Assembly: GCF_035599575.1 (NCBI RefSeq) | Contig: NZ_CP141179.1 | Location: 1,798,001-1,862,000 of the forward strand | Direction of reading: 5' to 3' | Origin: Roseovarius sp. Pro17 | GTDB lineage: Bacteria; Pseudomonadota; Alphaproteobacteria; Rhodobacterales; Rhodobacteraceae | Length of the DNA: 64,000 nucleotides | Shown: in pieces, positions 27,256 to 35,931 of the stretch | How positions within the stretch are numbered: position 1 is the first letter of the stretch | Layout of the letters: each line of letters begins with the position of its first letter | The notes under the pieces: generated by a model | Told to the model about the DNA's origin: nothing | Databases searched by the model: none | What the model saw: the letters and a program-made list of their open reading frames with translations, nothing else | Translations under genes and position numbers: made by a program

Positions 27256-28593
27256 TCACCCCTCGCGCAGCCCGCGCGACAAAAATCGCGTGATCGGCGT
27301 CGAAATATAATCCATGACCGAGCGCGCGCCGGTGCTGATCGCCACCTCGGCACTCATCCCCGGTTGCAGCGGAACGGACCCCCGCGCCGCATCGTCGCGG
27401 TCCAGCTCGATCCGGGCGCTGTAATAGCCGGCGCCCGTGGCTGGATCGATGATCCGATCGGCAGAGACGGTGGTAACAATGCCAGTCAGCGGTGCCTCGC
27501 TGCGTCGGTTAAGAGCGGCCAGCCACACTTGCGCGGGCAGTCCCGGCGTCACCTGATCAATGTCCAAGGGATCAATCGTCGCCAGCACAACCAGCTTGTC
27601 ACTGACCGGCACCACGTCGAGCAGGGTCTGCCCCGCCGCGATCACGCCGCCCACGGTATGCACGTTCAGCCCCGTGACAATCCCTGCCACGGGCGAACGG
27701 ATTTCTGTGCGTCCCACCACATCCTGCGCCGCGTTCAACTGTTGGCCGAGTTCGTAAGCCAGCGCGCGGGCGCGTTGCAGTTGCTCGGTCACTTCCGATG
27801 CCATCTCGGCCTGAAGCTCGGCAAAGCGCAATTCAGCCTGCTGGATGTTCTGACGCGCCGTGCCGATGGCGGCGCGATAACCGGAAATACCGCCCTCCAG
27901 TTCGGCCTTGTCACGCTGAAGCCCCAATAGCCGGGCCCGGTTCGTCAGATCCATGGCCAGCAGCGCCTCGACATCAGCCAGCTCTTCGGAAATCAGCTCA
28001 ACCCGCTGCTCAGAGGACGCGATCTGCCCCTCCAACCCGGTGATCTCGCTGGTGAGGCCATCCTTTATCCGCTCGGTGATTGAGGCGCGCTCGGCCAGCA
28101 GATCGCGGCGGTTTTGCAAGATGCCCCGCTGTCCGTCCATCGCGGCGCGCACCGCCTGATCGCCGAACTTTTTCGTCAGCTCGTCGGGGAACGTAATCTC
28201 GTCTGCGCCGGACTGCTCGGCGATCAACCGGGACTCGGCGGCGCGGGCCTCAAAATACTGGGCCTGAATTTCATTTCGGCTAGACGCCGAGACAGTGTTT
28301 TGAAGCCGGATTAAAACCTGTCCGGTTTCCACCCGGTCGCCTTCGCGCACTAATATCTGATCGACGATGCCGCCTTCGAGGTGCTGCACATTGCGCACGT
28401 TCGTATCCACATTGACGACACCGGGCGCGAGGACGGCCCCCTCAATCGGCGCGGCGGAGGCCCAGACATAGAAGCTGCCGAAAAAGAGCGCGATAATGGC
28501 AAATCCGATCAACCCCAGACCACGCCCAAAGGGGTATTTATCGTCCATCTGGGTGCGTGCCCAATCGGGTATGTCGGCGACAGGCGTGCTCAT
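27256..28593 (-). CDS. HlyD-family type I secretion adaptor
   Basis: A 445-residue membrane-fusion protein: one N-terminal span (LGLIGFAIIALFFGSFYVWASA, about residues 25-46), a biotinyl-lipoyl-like start (EGAVLAPGVVNVDTNVRNVQHLEGGIVDQILVREGDRVETGQ), a long coiled-coil hairpin (about 110-290) and the closing beta-barrel (TEIRSPVAGIVTGLNVHTVGGVI). It bridges the inner-membrane ABC transporter to an outer-membrane TolC protein, which is not encoded here. Its ATG overlaps the ABC gene stop by 4 nt. Confidence 0.94.
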   Translation of the reverse strand: MSTPVADIPDWARTQMDDKYPFGRGLGLIGFAIIALFFGSFYVWASAAPIEGAVLAPGVVNVDTNVRNVQHLEGGIVDQILVREGDRVETGQVLIRLQNTVSASSRNEIQAQYFEARAAESRLIAEQSGADEITFPDELTKKFGDQAVRAAMDGQRGILQNRRDLLAERASITERIKDGLTSEITGLEGQIASSEQRVELISEELADVEALLAMDLTNRARLLGLQRDKAELEGGISGYRAAIGTARQNIQQAELRFAELQAEMASEVTEQLQRARALAYELGQQLNAAQDVVGRTEIRSPVAGIVTGLNVHTVGGVIAAGQTLLDVVPVSDKLVVLATIDPLDIDQVTPGLPAQVWLAALNRRSEAPLTGIVTTVSADRIIDPATGAGYYSARIELDRDDAARGSVPLQPGMSAEVAISTGARSVMDYISTPITRFLSRGLREG

Positions 28594-30302
28594 GTGACGC
28601 TCCTCAGGTGGTCGCGGGCCTTTTGCGCAGCCTGTTTGCCAAGGTTCTGCGTGACCTCATGCGACTTGCCGCCAAGGATCAGAAAACAATCGGCCAGCCG
28701 GGTGATCTGTGACGAATGGATCGACTGGGTGATGACGATGGACGTCCCGCTCGCTTTCAGCGATTTCAGCGCGTTTTCCATTATGCGCCGGGCGGCGGCG
28801 TCCAGATTGGCGGATGGTTCGTCCAGCACGATCAGCCGCGGGCGGCCATAAAACGTGCGGGCAAGGGAAATGCGCTTGCGCTCGCTACCTGACATTCCGA
28901 ATGTGTCGCCGGTAATCTGCGTGTCGTAGCCATCGGGCAGATGAACGATCATGTCGTGGATTCCCACCAGCTTGGCCGCGGCGACGACCTCTTCCATGTC
29001 GCCCTCGCCCATGCGGGCGATGTTTTCGCGCATGGTTCCGCTGAACAGCTCAGTGTGCTGGGGCATGTAGCCGATCAGATCGGCGCGCACGGCGTCGGGC
29101 AGACGTGCGATAGTTACATCGCCCAACCGGATCTGGCCGTGGCGCGGCTGCAACAGGCCGACCAGCAGGCGCGACAGCGTCGACTTGCCCGTGCCTGCGG
29201 TACCGTTGACCACCAGCATCTGCCCCGGCTCCAGCGACAGCGACAGGCGACGATAGAGGTCCGTGCGCTGCCCCGGATGGCGAAAGTTCACCTCGTGCAG
29301 CACCATGGGCGCATCGATTGTGCCGGGCAACAGGGACGTGCGCGCGACATCCTCGTCAGTCAGGCGCTCTTTCACGGCATCATAGGCGGTTTTTGTTTCG
29401 CGCAGATTTCGGTAATTGCGCACTGCGCGCTCGGCCAGCGCATAGCCAAAGCCCGACATGATCCGCGCCGCGAATATCCCGCCCAGCGTCAGCGAGCCCA
29501 GCACCACCAGCCAGATACCGACCGCGATCATCGCGATGCGCAGGAACCGTCCCACGCCATGCATCATCGTGTTGAGCAATACCTGACGGCCGGCGATGCG
29601 CTCGTGCTCTTCCAGCCGTGAGCTCGAAGTGCGCTGCCAACGCTGGGTCAGGATCGGCGCCATTGACAGCGCGCCGACGCTTTCGCGGTTCTGTTCGGCG
29701 GACAGCACCAGCGCGTTGGCCTCCTTGTAGGCGTCACTGGAGGCGCGGCGCGGTTCGCGCGTCAGAACGTCATTGATAACCCCCAACACCAGCAGCAGCA
29801 GCAAACTGCCCAGACCGATGACGCCCAGCAAGGGGTGGATAAGGAAAATGCCAATGAAAAAGAGTGGTGCGAACATCACATCAAGCCATGACAGCGCCGG
29901 ACCGGTGACGAAATGGCGCAGCTTACTGACATCGGCCAAGGCGCGGCTGATCTGCGTCGCCTGCTCGGGCGCGCGCCCGTCCGCGAGTCCGCGATGCACC
30001 ATGCGCGGGCCGAACTGGCGTTCGATCCAGATGCCCCAGCGCACCATCATGCGGCGGCGAACCACCTCCAGCGCGAGGCCGCAGGCTATAGCCACAACCA
30101 CAGCGATGGTCAGCATGATCAGCGTCTCGATACTGCGGCTGGCAGGCACCCGGTCCAGCACCTGTAGCAGATAGAGGGGCGAGGCGAATTTGAGCAGGTT
30201 GAACACCGCAGTAAAGATCACGACACAGGCCAATCCAAGGCGTGACGCACGCCATGCGCTGGTGACCGCGGTGACGCGTCCCGCTTTTCTGCGTTTTGCC
30301 AT
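28590..30302 (-). CDS. Type I secretion ABC transporter (PrtD/LapB-like permease-ATPase)
   Basis: 570 residues: membrane domain (about 1-310) and ATPase domain (about 330-560) with Walker A NGTAGTGKSTLSRLL, an unusual signature GMSGSERKRISLARTF in place of LSGGQ, and Walker B RLIVLDEPSANLD. There is no N-terminal C39 peptidase domain, so double-glycine leaders would not be cleaved by it. Family members export unfolded proteins or peptides through a HlyD-TolC channel. GGAG precedes the ATG. Coupled to the adaptor; the P-loop/transposase-domain gene lies 27 nt upstream. Confidence 0.93.
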   Translation of the reverse strand: MAKRRKAGRVTAVTSAWRASRLGLACVVIFTAVFNLLKFASPLYLLQVLDRVPASRSIETLIMLTIAVVVAIACGLALEVVRRRMMVRWGIWIERQFGPRMVHRGLADGRAPEQATQISRALADVSKLRHFVTGPALSWLDVMFAPLFFIGIFLIHPLLGVIGLGSLLLLLVLGVINDVLTREPRRASSDAYKEANALVLSAEQNRESVGALSMAPILTQRWQRTSSSRLEEHERIAGRQVLLNTMMHGVGRFLRIAMIAVGIWLVVLGSLTLGGIFAARIMSGFGYALAERAVRNYRNLRETKTAYDAVKERLTDEDVARTSLLPGTIDAPMVLHEVNFRHPGQRTDLYRRLSLSLEPGQMLVVNGTAGTGKSTLSRLLVGLLQPRHGQIRLGDVTIARLPDAVRADLIGYMPQHTELFSGTMRENIARMGEGDMEEVVAAAKLVGIHDMIVHLPDGYDTQITGDTFGMSGSERKRISLARTFYGRPRLIVLDEPSANLDAAARRIMENALKSLKASGTSIVITQSIHSSQITRLADCFLILGGKSHEVTQNLGKQAAQKARDHLRSVT

Positions 30303-30329
30303 TTCTTGCTCCGCCCTTCTCTATCGCTC

Positions 30330-32084
30330 TCAGTTCAGGCCGCTTCGGTCCGAGATCGCTCCAATCGCGTCAATCCTGTCCTCACCGTAGCCCGCGCCGG
30401 GATAGGCCGGTTCGTCGGCAAATCCGCCGTCTTCGTCGAAATAGCGTTCATTGACCGCTGCGATGGTGGCAGACAATGGCCGCTCGGGTGCCTGCACGGT
30501 GCGCATGAGCGGCAAGCCTTGCCGACGGGCGGTGGCGATCTGCGCGGCAAGGTCCGCCGTCAGATCGTCCAGCGCGCCGGGTCGCAGGCGAATGCCTGTC
30601 AGCATCTCCCGCACCAGCGTGGACACTGCCGCATCAAAGGCATCGATTTCAGCTTCGATCACGGCAAAGACTGCGGCGACGGGGGCTGTCACCTTTTGCG
30701 TGAAGGACGGGTCATAATGATTGCATCTCAGCTTGGGGACGCGCAGGTCGATCCGGCCAAAATCGGTATGCCATTCGTGCAATCTAAATCCGTTGCGCCA
30801 GTCGCGCCGCCCGGACGAGCGCGATCCGAAGGGCGCAGCGCACAGCGCATCTACCTCCAACTGCATCACATGATAGGCTGCGCGTTCCAGCAGGTCATGC
30901 GCCAGCGACGTGCCGGTCGCCCCGGCCCCGCCCGCCTGCGACGAGGCGCTGCCGATCGCCACCAGATTGCTCAGCATCACGTTAGACGGCATCGCCATGC
31001 GCGCCAGCCGCGCCAGAAATGGATGCACAATTGAAATTCCAGCCTCGACAGCGCGGGAGCGCATCACGGGCACCATCGCGCCCTCCTGCAAATCCCATGG
31101 GGAATAGACGCGCAGTCCGGTGGCATCCTCGGCCTCGCGCACACCCAACGGCGAGCGGCCCAGCCGGCCACTGATTCCCAACACGTTATGCTGCGCCTCT
31201 CGCAGCACATCGACGCCGTATTTCGCGCCCATCGCATCATAGGCCGCAAAGACCGAACCGATGGTAACATCCAGTATCTTGCGGCTGCGAATTAATTGCG
31301 CAGTTTCAAGCTGTTGAAGCCCGTCGGCAATTTCAATCACTGCCACATCGCAGCCCTGTGCGGCAGCGTGGTTCATTAGCCGATAGGTCGCGCGCTCGAT
31401 TTCGGGGACACTGACCAGATACGTGCTGGAATAGCCCGCATCGGTAAAATCCAGTGACACATCAGCGCCCGCGTCACGCACGATCCACATGTCGCCACCC
31501 GATCCAGTGCCGGTGATCTTCATCGCCGCCACCTTGAACCCCAGCCGTTTAAAGCCGCGCATCAGCGACGTTGCGGTCAAAGTCTTGCCCGCGTTCATCG
31601 ACGTGCCAAGCGACAGTACCGCCGGGATATCTGGCCTCTGTTCGGACGCATCGACGCGGAATTGCATGGTATTCAGACGCTCGCCATCCGCGCCAACGAC
31701 CAAACCGACCGGAGTGATCTGCGTCGGCGGACGCAGACCTATGCGGCGCGAAATTTCAATCGAGGCAAGGCCCCCCGCGGCCACCAGATCGCAAGGCGAA
31801 AGGTCAGGACCGATGCGCGATTCATACTGATCGGGCGCATAGCGGTTGCCATAACAGACGATAATCTCGTCGCCCGGAAACATGTAGGCGCGCCGACCGT
31901 CTGTCAGCTCCAGCTTTTCCTGTTTGCCCAGTTCATCGACCCGCGCCAGCACGATGTCGCCGGGTCGTGGCTGGACATCATCGCCGGTGATAAGTCCCCG
32001 CATCGCGCTGACTGGCACCCTGCGCGTGCTGAAAGCGCGTTTTACCTTGGCCAACCGCGGTCTGCTCAGAATTGCATAAGCCAT
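30330..32084 (-). CDS. P-loop NTPase (DUF1611-like) carrying an IS256/Mutator transposase N-terminal domain
   Basis: 584 residues from ATG 32084 (GAGG upstream; a longer frame to 32120 has no better site). Residues about 1-145: beta-rich region. About 153-360: P-loop domain with Walker A LSLGTSMNAGKTLTATSL and CDVAVIEIADGL as probable Walker B strand, like DUF1611/MobB-type enzymes. About 394-465: AYHVMQLEVDALCAAPFGSRS, then WRNGFRLHEWHTDFGRIDLRVPKLR, which is the N-terminal DNA-binding region of IS256-family transposases. The DDE catalytic core is absent; the last about 120 residues are helical and unfamiliar. First large gene of the exporter unit. Confidence 0.75.
   Translation of the reverse strand: MAYAILSRPRLAKVKRAFSTRRVPVSAMRGLITGDDVQPRPGDIVLARVDELGKQEKLELTDGRRAYMFPGDEIIVCYGNRYAPDQYESRIGPDLSPCDLVAAGGLASIEISRRIGLRPPTQITPVGLVVGADGERLNTMQFRVDASEQRPDIPAVLSLGTSMNAGKTLTATSLMRGFKRLGFKVAAMKITGTGSGGDMWIVRDAGADVSLDFTDAGYSSTYLVSVPEIERATYRLMNHAAAQGCDVAVIEIADGLQQLETAQLIRSRKILDVTIGSVFAAYDAMGAKYGVDVLREAQHNVLGISGRLGRSPLGVREAEDATGLRVYSPWDLQEGAMVPVMRSRAVEAGISIVHPFLARLARMAMPSNVMLSNLVAIGSASSQAGGAGATGTSLAHDLLERAAYHVMQLEVDALCAAPFGSRSSGRRDWRNGFRLHEWHTDFGRIDLRVPKLRCNHYDPSFTQKVTAPVAAVFAVIEAEIDAFDAAVSTLVREMLTGIRLRPGALDDLTADLAAQIATARRQGLPLMRTVQAPERPLSATIAAVNERYFDEDGGFADEPAYPGAGYGEDRIDAIGAISDRSGLN
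30690..30905 (-). other. Transposase-derived domain within the P-loop protein gene
   Basis: This part of the gene encodes the stretch that reads like the start of Mutator-type transposases: a VMQxEVDALCxAxxGxRS helix followed by RNGxR, then a short strand pair DFGRIDLRVPKLR and a Y-x-P-x-F turn. The frame stays open into and out of it, and no inverted repeats or target duplication stand at its edges, so it looks like a captured domain and not a fresh insertion. Confidence 0.7.
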
Positions 32085-32175
32085 GAAATGCCCTCGTTGA
32101 TTTACGCTATTTTGCCGCACGTCCGATCTGCCGTGGCGGGTCGGGCGGTCGCTAAGTTTTGTTGGATCTCAGAGG

Positions 32176-32298
32176 TCAGGTCGGGTGCGGCTCTTGTTGA
32201 TCTTGAGGGGCACTCGATAGGAAGCGCAGCCTTTCGGGTGCGTCGGCGTTGGAACAGGTAACAGTCATGGTAGTCTCACTTTTCGTCTCAAATTTCAT
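32176..32298 (-). CDS. 40-residue peptide, candidate exported or modified precursor
   Basis: ATG 32298 follows GCAGGAGAGTGACG, a strong ribosome-binding site. The product starts MKFETKSETTMTVTCSNADA and ends in a Gln/Pro/His-rich tail (PQDQQEPHPT). One Cys, several Thr/Ser and Glu, no hydrophobic helix, no double-glycine motif. It is the first cistron before the P-loop gene (91 nt gap) in the exporter/ATP-grasp unit. I infer it may be the substrate of that system; nothing in the sequence proves it. It could also be a leader peptide or a chance frame. Confidence 0.5.
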   Translation of the reverse strand: MKFETKSETTMTVTCSNADAPERLRFLSSAPQDQQEPHPT

Positions 32299-32770
32299 CG
32301 TCACTCTCCTGCGGTTAGCGAGGGCGACCCGCCGACCGCCCGGCACCCTGAACAAAACAATCATTCAGCAGAGGCGCGCTGCAAAAAAAATGGCGCACCT
32401 CCATTGCCGCAACTGCTCGTTGAAGAACCTCCAATCTCTACAACCGGCAATTTGACTTTAAATTTCGGGGGGATGGACCCACACTAACGCATGTTAGGAT
32501 CGGTGCGCGTCGACTCTGGACTACAGGCAAATCTCCGCCTGCGGTTCGGCAACCCGTCGCCTGCCCGATGGAAATAATGCTGCGCTCAGAGATGCTTGGG
32601 GCATGATGCCCGCACGAATGCAGCCGGCGTGTCAGCCCCACTCGGACGCGGCGGACTGAGTACTGCCCTGTGGCCGTCTGGCCTTGCAGTCACGACAAAC
32701 TTCGCCGGTATCGGGCTGACGACCAACAACACACACTCTAGCAAATGAACATCGCAGGACTCGCAGCTTC
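32299..32770. other. Intergenic control region between divergent CphA-like units
   Basis: About 470 bases between the peptide gene (minus) and the CphA-like gene (plus). No supported open frame. It should hold both promoters. A GCGACCCGCCGACCGCCC stretch near 32328 recurs in related inverted form near 32138, flanking the peptide gene. No clear -35/-10 pair or operator could be fixed by eye. Confidence 0.4.
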
Positions 32771-34276
32771 ATGTCTCAGATTGTCACAAACAGCCCGCGT
32801 ATTCTGCGCAGACACCTCCTGCTCGGTCAGAACGTTTTTCACTCCCGATCAGTGCTTATGGCGGATATTGATCCCGGTGGGCTAAGCGGATTGACAAGAC
32901 GCAAGCTGCGTACCAATTCAGCGGGCGGATTTCAGAGGTTTTTCGATGCCAAGCATCTGCCGCACGAGCGCAACGACCTGACCAATGGCGCACCCGCGCC
33001 GAGCGCCTGTGACGACCTGGCGATTTCTCACACATTGCTGGACGCCGTGCTCGCGATCGAAACGCGGGCGTTGTCGATCATGGGCCAGAGCCGCGAAATC
33101 GGCTACAGCGCCACGGATACCAGGGCAGATGGCACTATGGTGCTGATTTGGGCCTCCACGCCGATGTCGCGAGACGCGCTGAACGTTGCGCTGATCGGGC
33201 TGGCCGAACTTGCCGGCGTGCCTATTCCGGGAGCTGAGTCCTTTGCAGATGAGCAGGAACGCTTGATGTCGCGTGCTGCGCGCAGGCGGCTGGACGCACA
33301 AACCCTCGATCTGCAAGCGGCGGCAGCCGCCAAGGGCATCGCGCAGCGCATTTCGGACGGGCAACTGATCCTCGGAGAAGGCGCGCGCCAGTGCCGGCCA
33401 CACGACGTCGCACCACCCACGACCGCGAGCGATCAGCATCCGGCCCGAATCATGCGCCCCACGCCAGAGGCGGCCGAAACGGCAGACACAGGCATTGCTG
33501 ACGGCGATCTTTCGCCCGCACCGTACCTGCGCCTTGTTCCACGCGAGGTCGCAGACCCTCAGAATGCTCAGGCGGTTCTGGAACGCATCTATCCGGACCC
33601 GCAAGATGCCGTTATTCCGTCGCTGGTTTTCGCAGGCGACCGCGCCACCGGGTCAGCAGCCCAGCAAGCTGGGGTGTTGTTGGAGGAGGCCGGGTTTTGC
33701 GTTGGCGTGGCGCTGAAACGGGGTGTCGTGCTGGCTGGCGCGCATCTTGAGCCGCCGGAGGGCCGTATCACCCGCGCGCCTGCGATGCTGCTGCGCGATC
33801 CCTCGCTAGAGGCGATAGTAACGGCGCTGTCCCTGCGGCGCATCGTCAACTATGGCCTCGGCTTTGCGCGCTGCGACGGCGCTGCACTGCAATTGGATCC
33901 CACCACGGATCGATCCGTCAGCGAGCGCGGCATCGACGTGCTGCTGCGCGCCTGTTGTGGCCCCTTCACGCTGGACAGCCGTCATCCTGTCCGCCGGATG
34001 CTGACCGAAAAGATCGGCCCGGGCCGGGTCATTCTGGTATCCCAAACGCCGGACGATCCCGAAGTGATCAATCATGTGGCTGCGGGTGGGCTGGCCGCCA
34101 CGCGTCAATGGGGCGCGAGCGGACCGCAAGTCAGGCTGCTGCGCCGCGACGGCGTTCTGGCCAGCGCACCACTGGAGAGCCGTGCCCACACGCGCGAACG
34201 TCTGATCTACGCCGGCATACATGCCTTCGCACTGGTGCAGGCGGTGGGCCTGTTGAAAACTGGAACCGCTGCATAG
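32771..34276 (+). CDS. Cyanophycin-synthetase-like protein lacking ATP-grasp, with degenerate Mur-ligase region
   Basis: 501 residues, with CphA blocks in CphA order. Residues about 100-150 resemble the N-domain beta-alpha unit (GTMVLIWASTPMSRDALNVALIGLAEL). About 165-215 (AARRRLDAQTLDLQAAAAAKGIAQRISDGQLILGEGARQCR) matches the linker that in CphA leads into ATP-grasp, but the ATP-grasp is missing. About 265-450 is Mur-ligase-like: LVFAGDRATGSAAQQAGVLLEEAGFCVGVAL where the P-loop GTNGKTTT should be, LLRDPSLEAIV, and YGLGFARCDGAALQL. No ATP site survives, so a structural or regulatory partner of the ATP-grasp protein is likely. AGGA precedes the ATG. Confidence 0.7.
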   Translation: MSQIVTNSPRILRRHLLLGQNVFHSRSVLMADIDPGGLSGLTRRKLRTNSAGGFQRFFDAKHLPHERNDLTNGAPAPSACDDLAISHTLLDAVLAIETRALSIMGQSREIGYSATDTRADGTMVLIWASTPMSRDALNVALIGLAELAGVPIPGAESFADEQERLMSRAARRRLDAQTLDLQAAAAAKGIAQRISDGQLILGEGARQCRPHDVAPPTTASDQHPARIMRPTPEAAETADTGIADGDLSPAPYLRLVPREVADPQNAQAVLERIYPDPQDAVIPSLVFAGDRATGSAAQQAGVLLEEAGFCVGVALKRGVVLAGAHLEPPEGRITRAPAMLLRDPSLEAIVTALSLRRIVNYGLGFARCDGAALQLDPTTDRSVSERGIDVLLRACCGPFTLDSRHPVRRMLTEKIGPGRVILVSQTPDDPEVINHVAAGGLAATRQWGASGPQVRLLRRDGVLASAPLESRAHTRERLIYAGIHAFALVQAVGLLKTGTAA

Positions 34277-34315
34277 ACGGCCTGATCGCGCGTGATGCGC
34301 GGCTCGCAGGTCGGT

Positions 34316-35212
34316 CTAAAATCCCATCGCTTCGATCATTTCGTTGGCGGTCAACATGCCGCGCCCGCTGTGGCCGACATCGTCGGCATAGACCAACTCC
34401 CAGTTAAAGGGCCAGCCATGCTGGGCTGCGGCACGCTTGGCCGCCTCAAACGTGCGCTGTCCACGATCAACCCGGTTGTCGCCCTGCCGCACAGCCTGCT
34501 GATTCATCGTCAGATCCTTGGCTCCGGTATCTTCTGATCCCAAAAAGATCGTGACGGGCGCGGCTAGATAAGCGCGCAACCATTGCTCGGCCTGATCCTC
34601 GGGAATGCCACCAAATCCATAGGGCGCGGCCTCGTCCTCGGTCGGCAGAACGTAGGTCGACGGGTTGGCGATGATGATGCGCTCGACATTATCCGGCAGG
34701 TCATAGGCCGCGACCCGCGACAGGAACTGCCCACCCGCCGAATGCCCAAAAAGATAGCTCTGGGCGTCTGGCCGCCCTTCCTGAGCGCGCGCCCAATCGA
34801 CCAGATCGTCGACGACATCCGTGGTCCAGCTGTCTTCGGGCAGCATCTTGCCGTCATGCACCAGGCCGCCGCGGTGATAGCTCCAGTTCGGGAAACGGTC
34901 GTCGTCAAACAGCGGGGCGTAGACGACGAAACACCCCCGATCTGCCAGATCGCGCGCCGATTTCAGATAGGATTGCGCCCCGCGCCCGTTGCCGTGAAAC
35001 ACCATGAGGATCGAAGGCGAGGCGCAGTTTTGCGGACGATAGGTGAACACCTGAAATTCGCGCCCCGCCACATTGGCCTGTACGCGCGCAAGTTCCCCGG
35101 TCCCGGCCTCTTGAGCCGCGACAGTCAACGGAACCGCTCCCGCGACCAGCAGCGCCGTCGCGAGGCCCGTCTTCGGATGTGCAGGGCAACCCGGATTTGA
35201 CCATATGAACAT
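34316..35212 (-). CDS. Secreted alpha/beta hydrolase (esterase or depolymerase-like)
   Basis: 298 residues from ATG 35212, preceded by AAAGGACG; the first about 35 residues form a signal peptide (hydrophobic GLATALLVAGAVPLTVAAQ). Oxyanion region LMVFHGNGRGAQSY near residue 70, nucleophile elbow YLFGHSAGGQFLSR near 150, and VGHSGRGM near the C-terminus with a plausible catalytic His. This resembles periplasmic polyhydroxybutyrate-depolymerase-like or feruloyl-type esterases. It converges on the CphA-like gene, 39 nt away; whether it cleaves that system's product is speculative. Confidence 0.8.
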   Translation of the reverse strand: MFIWSNPGCPAHPKTGLATALLVAGAVPLTVAAQEAGTGELARVQANVAGREFQVFTYRPQNCASPSILMVFHGNGRGAQSYLKSARDLADRGCFVVYAPLFDDDRFPNWSYHRGGLVHDGKMLPEDSWTTDVVDDLVDWARAQEGRPDAQSYLFGHSAGGQFLSRVAAYDLPDNVERIIIANPSTYVLPTEDEAAPYGFGGIPEDQAEQWLRAYLAAPVTIFLGSEDTGAKDLTMNQQAVRQGDNRVDRGQRTFEAAKRAAAQHGWPFNWELVYADDVGHSGRGMLTANEMIEAMGF

Positions 35213-35455
35213 GTCGGTCGTCCTTTTGTTCGCGATCACAGCGCTTGGCATCACAGCATTTAAATGAGTGTGGCAATCAGATCTGCGGATTTCAAGACGC
35301 AAGAGCGGTCACGCTTTTGCGGGCTGGCTGGCCCCGCCGCTGCGATGAACCTGCCCCGATGAACCGTCAACAGACACGGACATTGCGGCGCGACCCGCGG
35401 TGCATGAGCCCGATATCTGTTCGCCCGAAATCTATCACATGTCGTCCGGTTGCCG

Positions 35456-35902
35456 TCACGACTGGCTTTCCGGTTCAACCACCGCGATAGTTGCCAGCGC
35501 GTTCAGGTCTGACCGAAGGGCGTCGAGATTCCCCGTCAGAACGCGCTCGATCTCTTCGTGGGTCTTGATCCAGATCGGGATCGCCTGTTCCAGCAGGGCC
35601 AGCCCATCTTCGGTCAATGTCAGCCGACGGGCACGACGATCCTTGTCGTCGGGTGTCACGTTCAGCAGCCCTCGCCGCTCCAGCGGCTTGAGGTTTGCCG
35701 TCAACGTGGTGCGATCCATCGCCAACAGCTGCGCGACCGATCCAACCGTCGGCGGCTCGGGCCGGTTAAGCGAGATCAACAGCGAAAACTGGCCACTTTT
35801 CAGACCGACGGGACGCAGGGCATCGTCGAATCTGCGGGCGACCGCGCGGGCGGCACGTTGCGTGTGTAGGCACAGGCAAGAGTCCCGGACCCGCAGGGTC
35901 AT
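35456..35902 (-). CDS. MarR-family transcriptional regulator
   Basis: 148 residues from ATG 35902; a GTG at 35938 in frame would overlap the likely promoter. Winged helix core: LKSGQFSLLISLNRPEPPTVGSVAQLLAMDRTTLTANLKPLERRGLLNVTPDDKDRRARRLTLTEDG, with the DxRxRR wing. N- and C-terminal helices form the dimer interface. Divergent to the DUF899 gene with a perfect 18-bp palindrome between them, so probably self-regulating and repressing the operon on the right in answer to a small molecule or oxidant. Confidence 0.92.
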   Translation of the reverse strand: MTLRVRDSCLCLHTQRAARAVARRFDDALRPVGLKSGQFSLLISLNRPEPPTVGSVAQLLAMDRTTLTANLKPLERRGLLNVTPDDKDRRARRLTLTEDGLALLEQAIPIWIKTHEEIERVLTGNLDALRSDLNALATIAVVEPESQS

Positions 35903-35931
35903 GCCGAAAGTGGCGTGTTTGGGAGGATTTA

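Noticed and set aside
30690..30905. A recent IS256 insertion interrupting the P-loop gene
   Set aside because: Only the N-terminal transposase domain is present, the reading frame continues through it, and no terminal inverted repeats or target duplication are visible.
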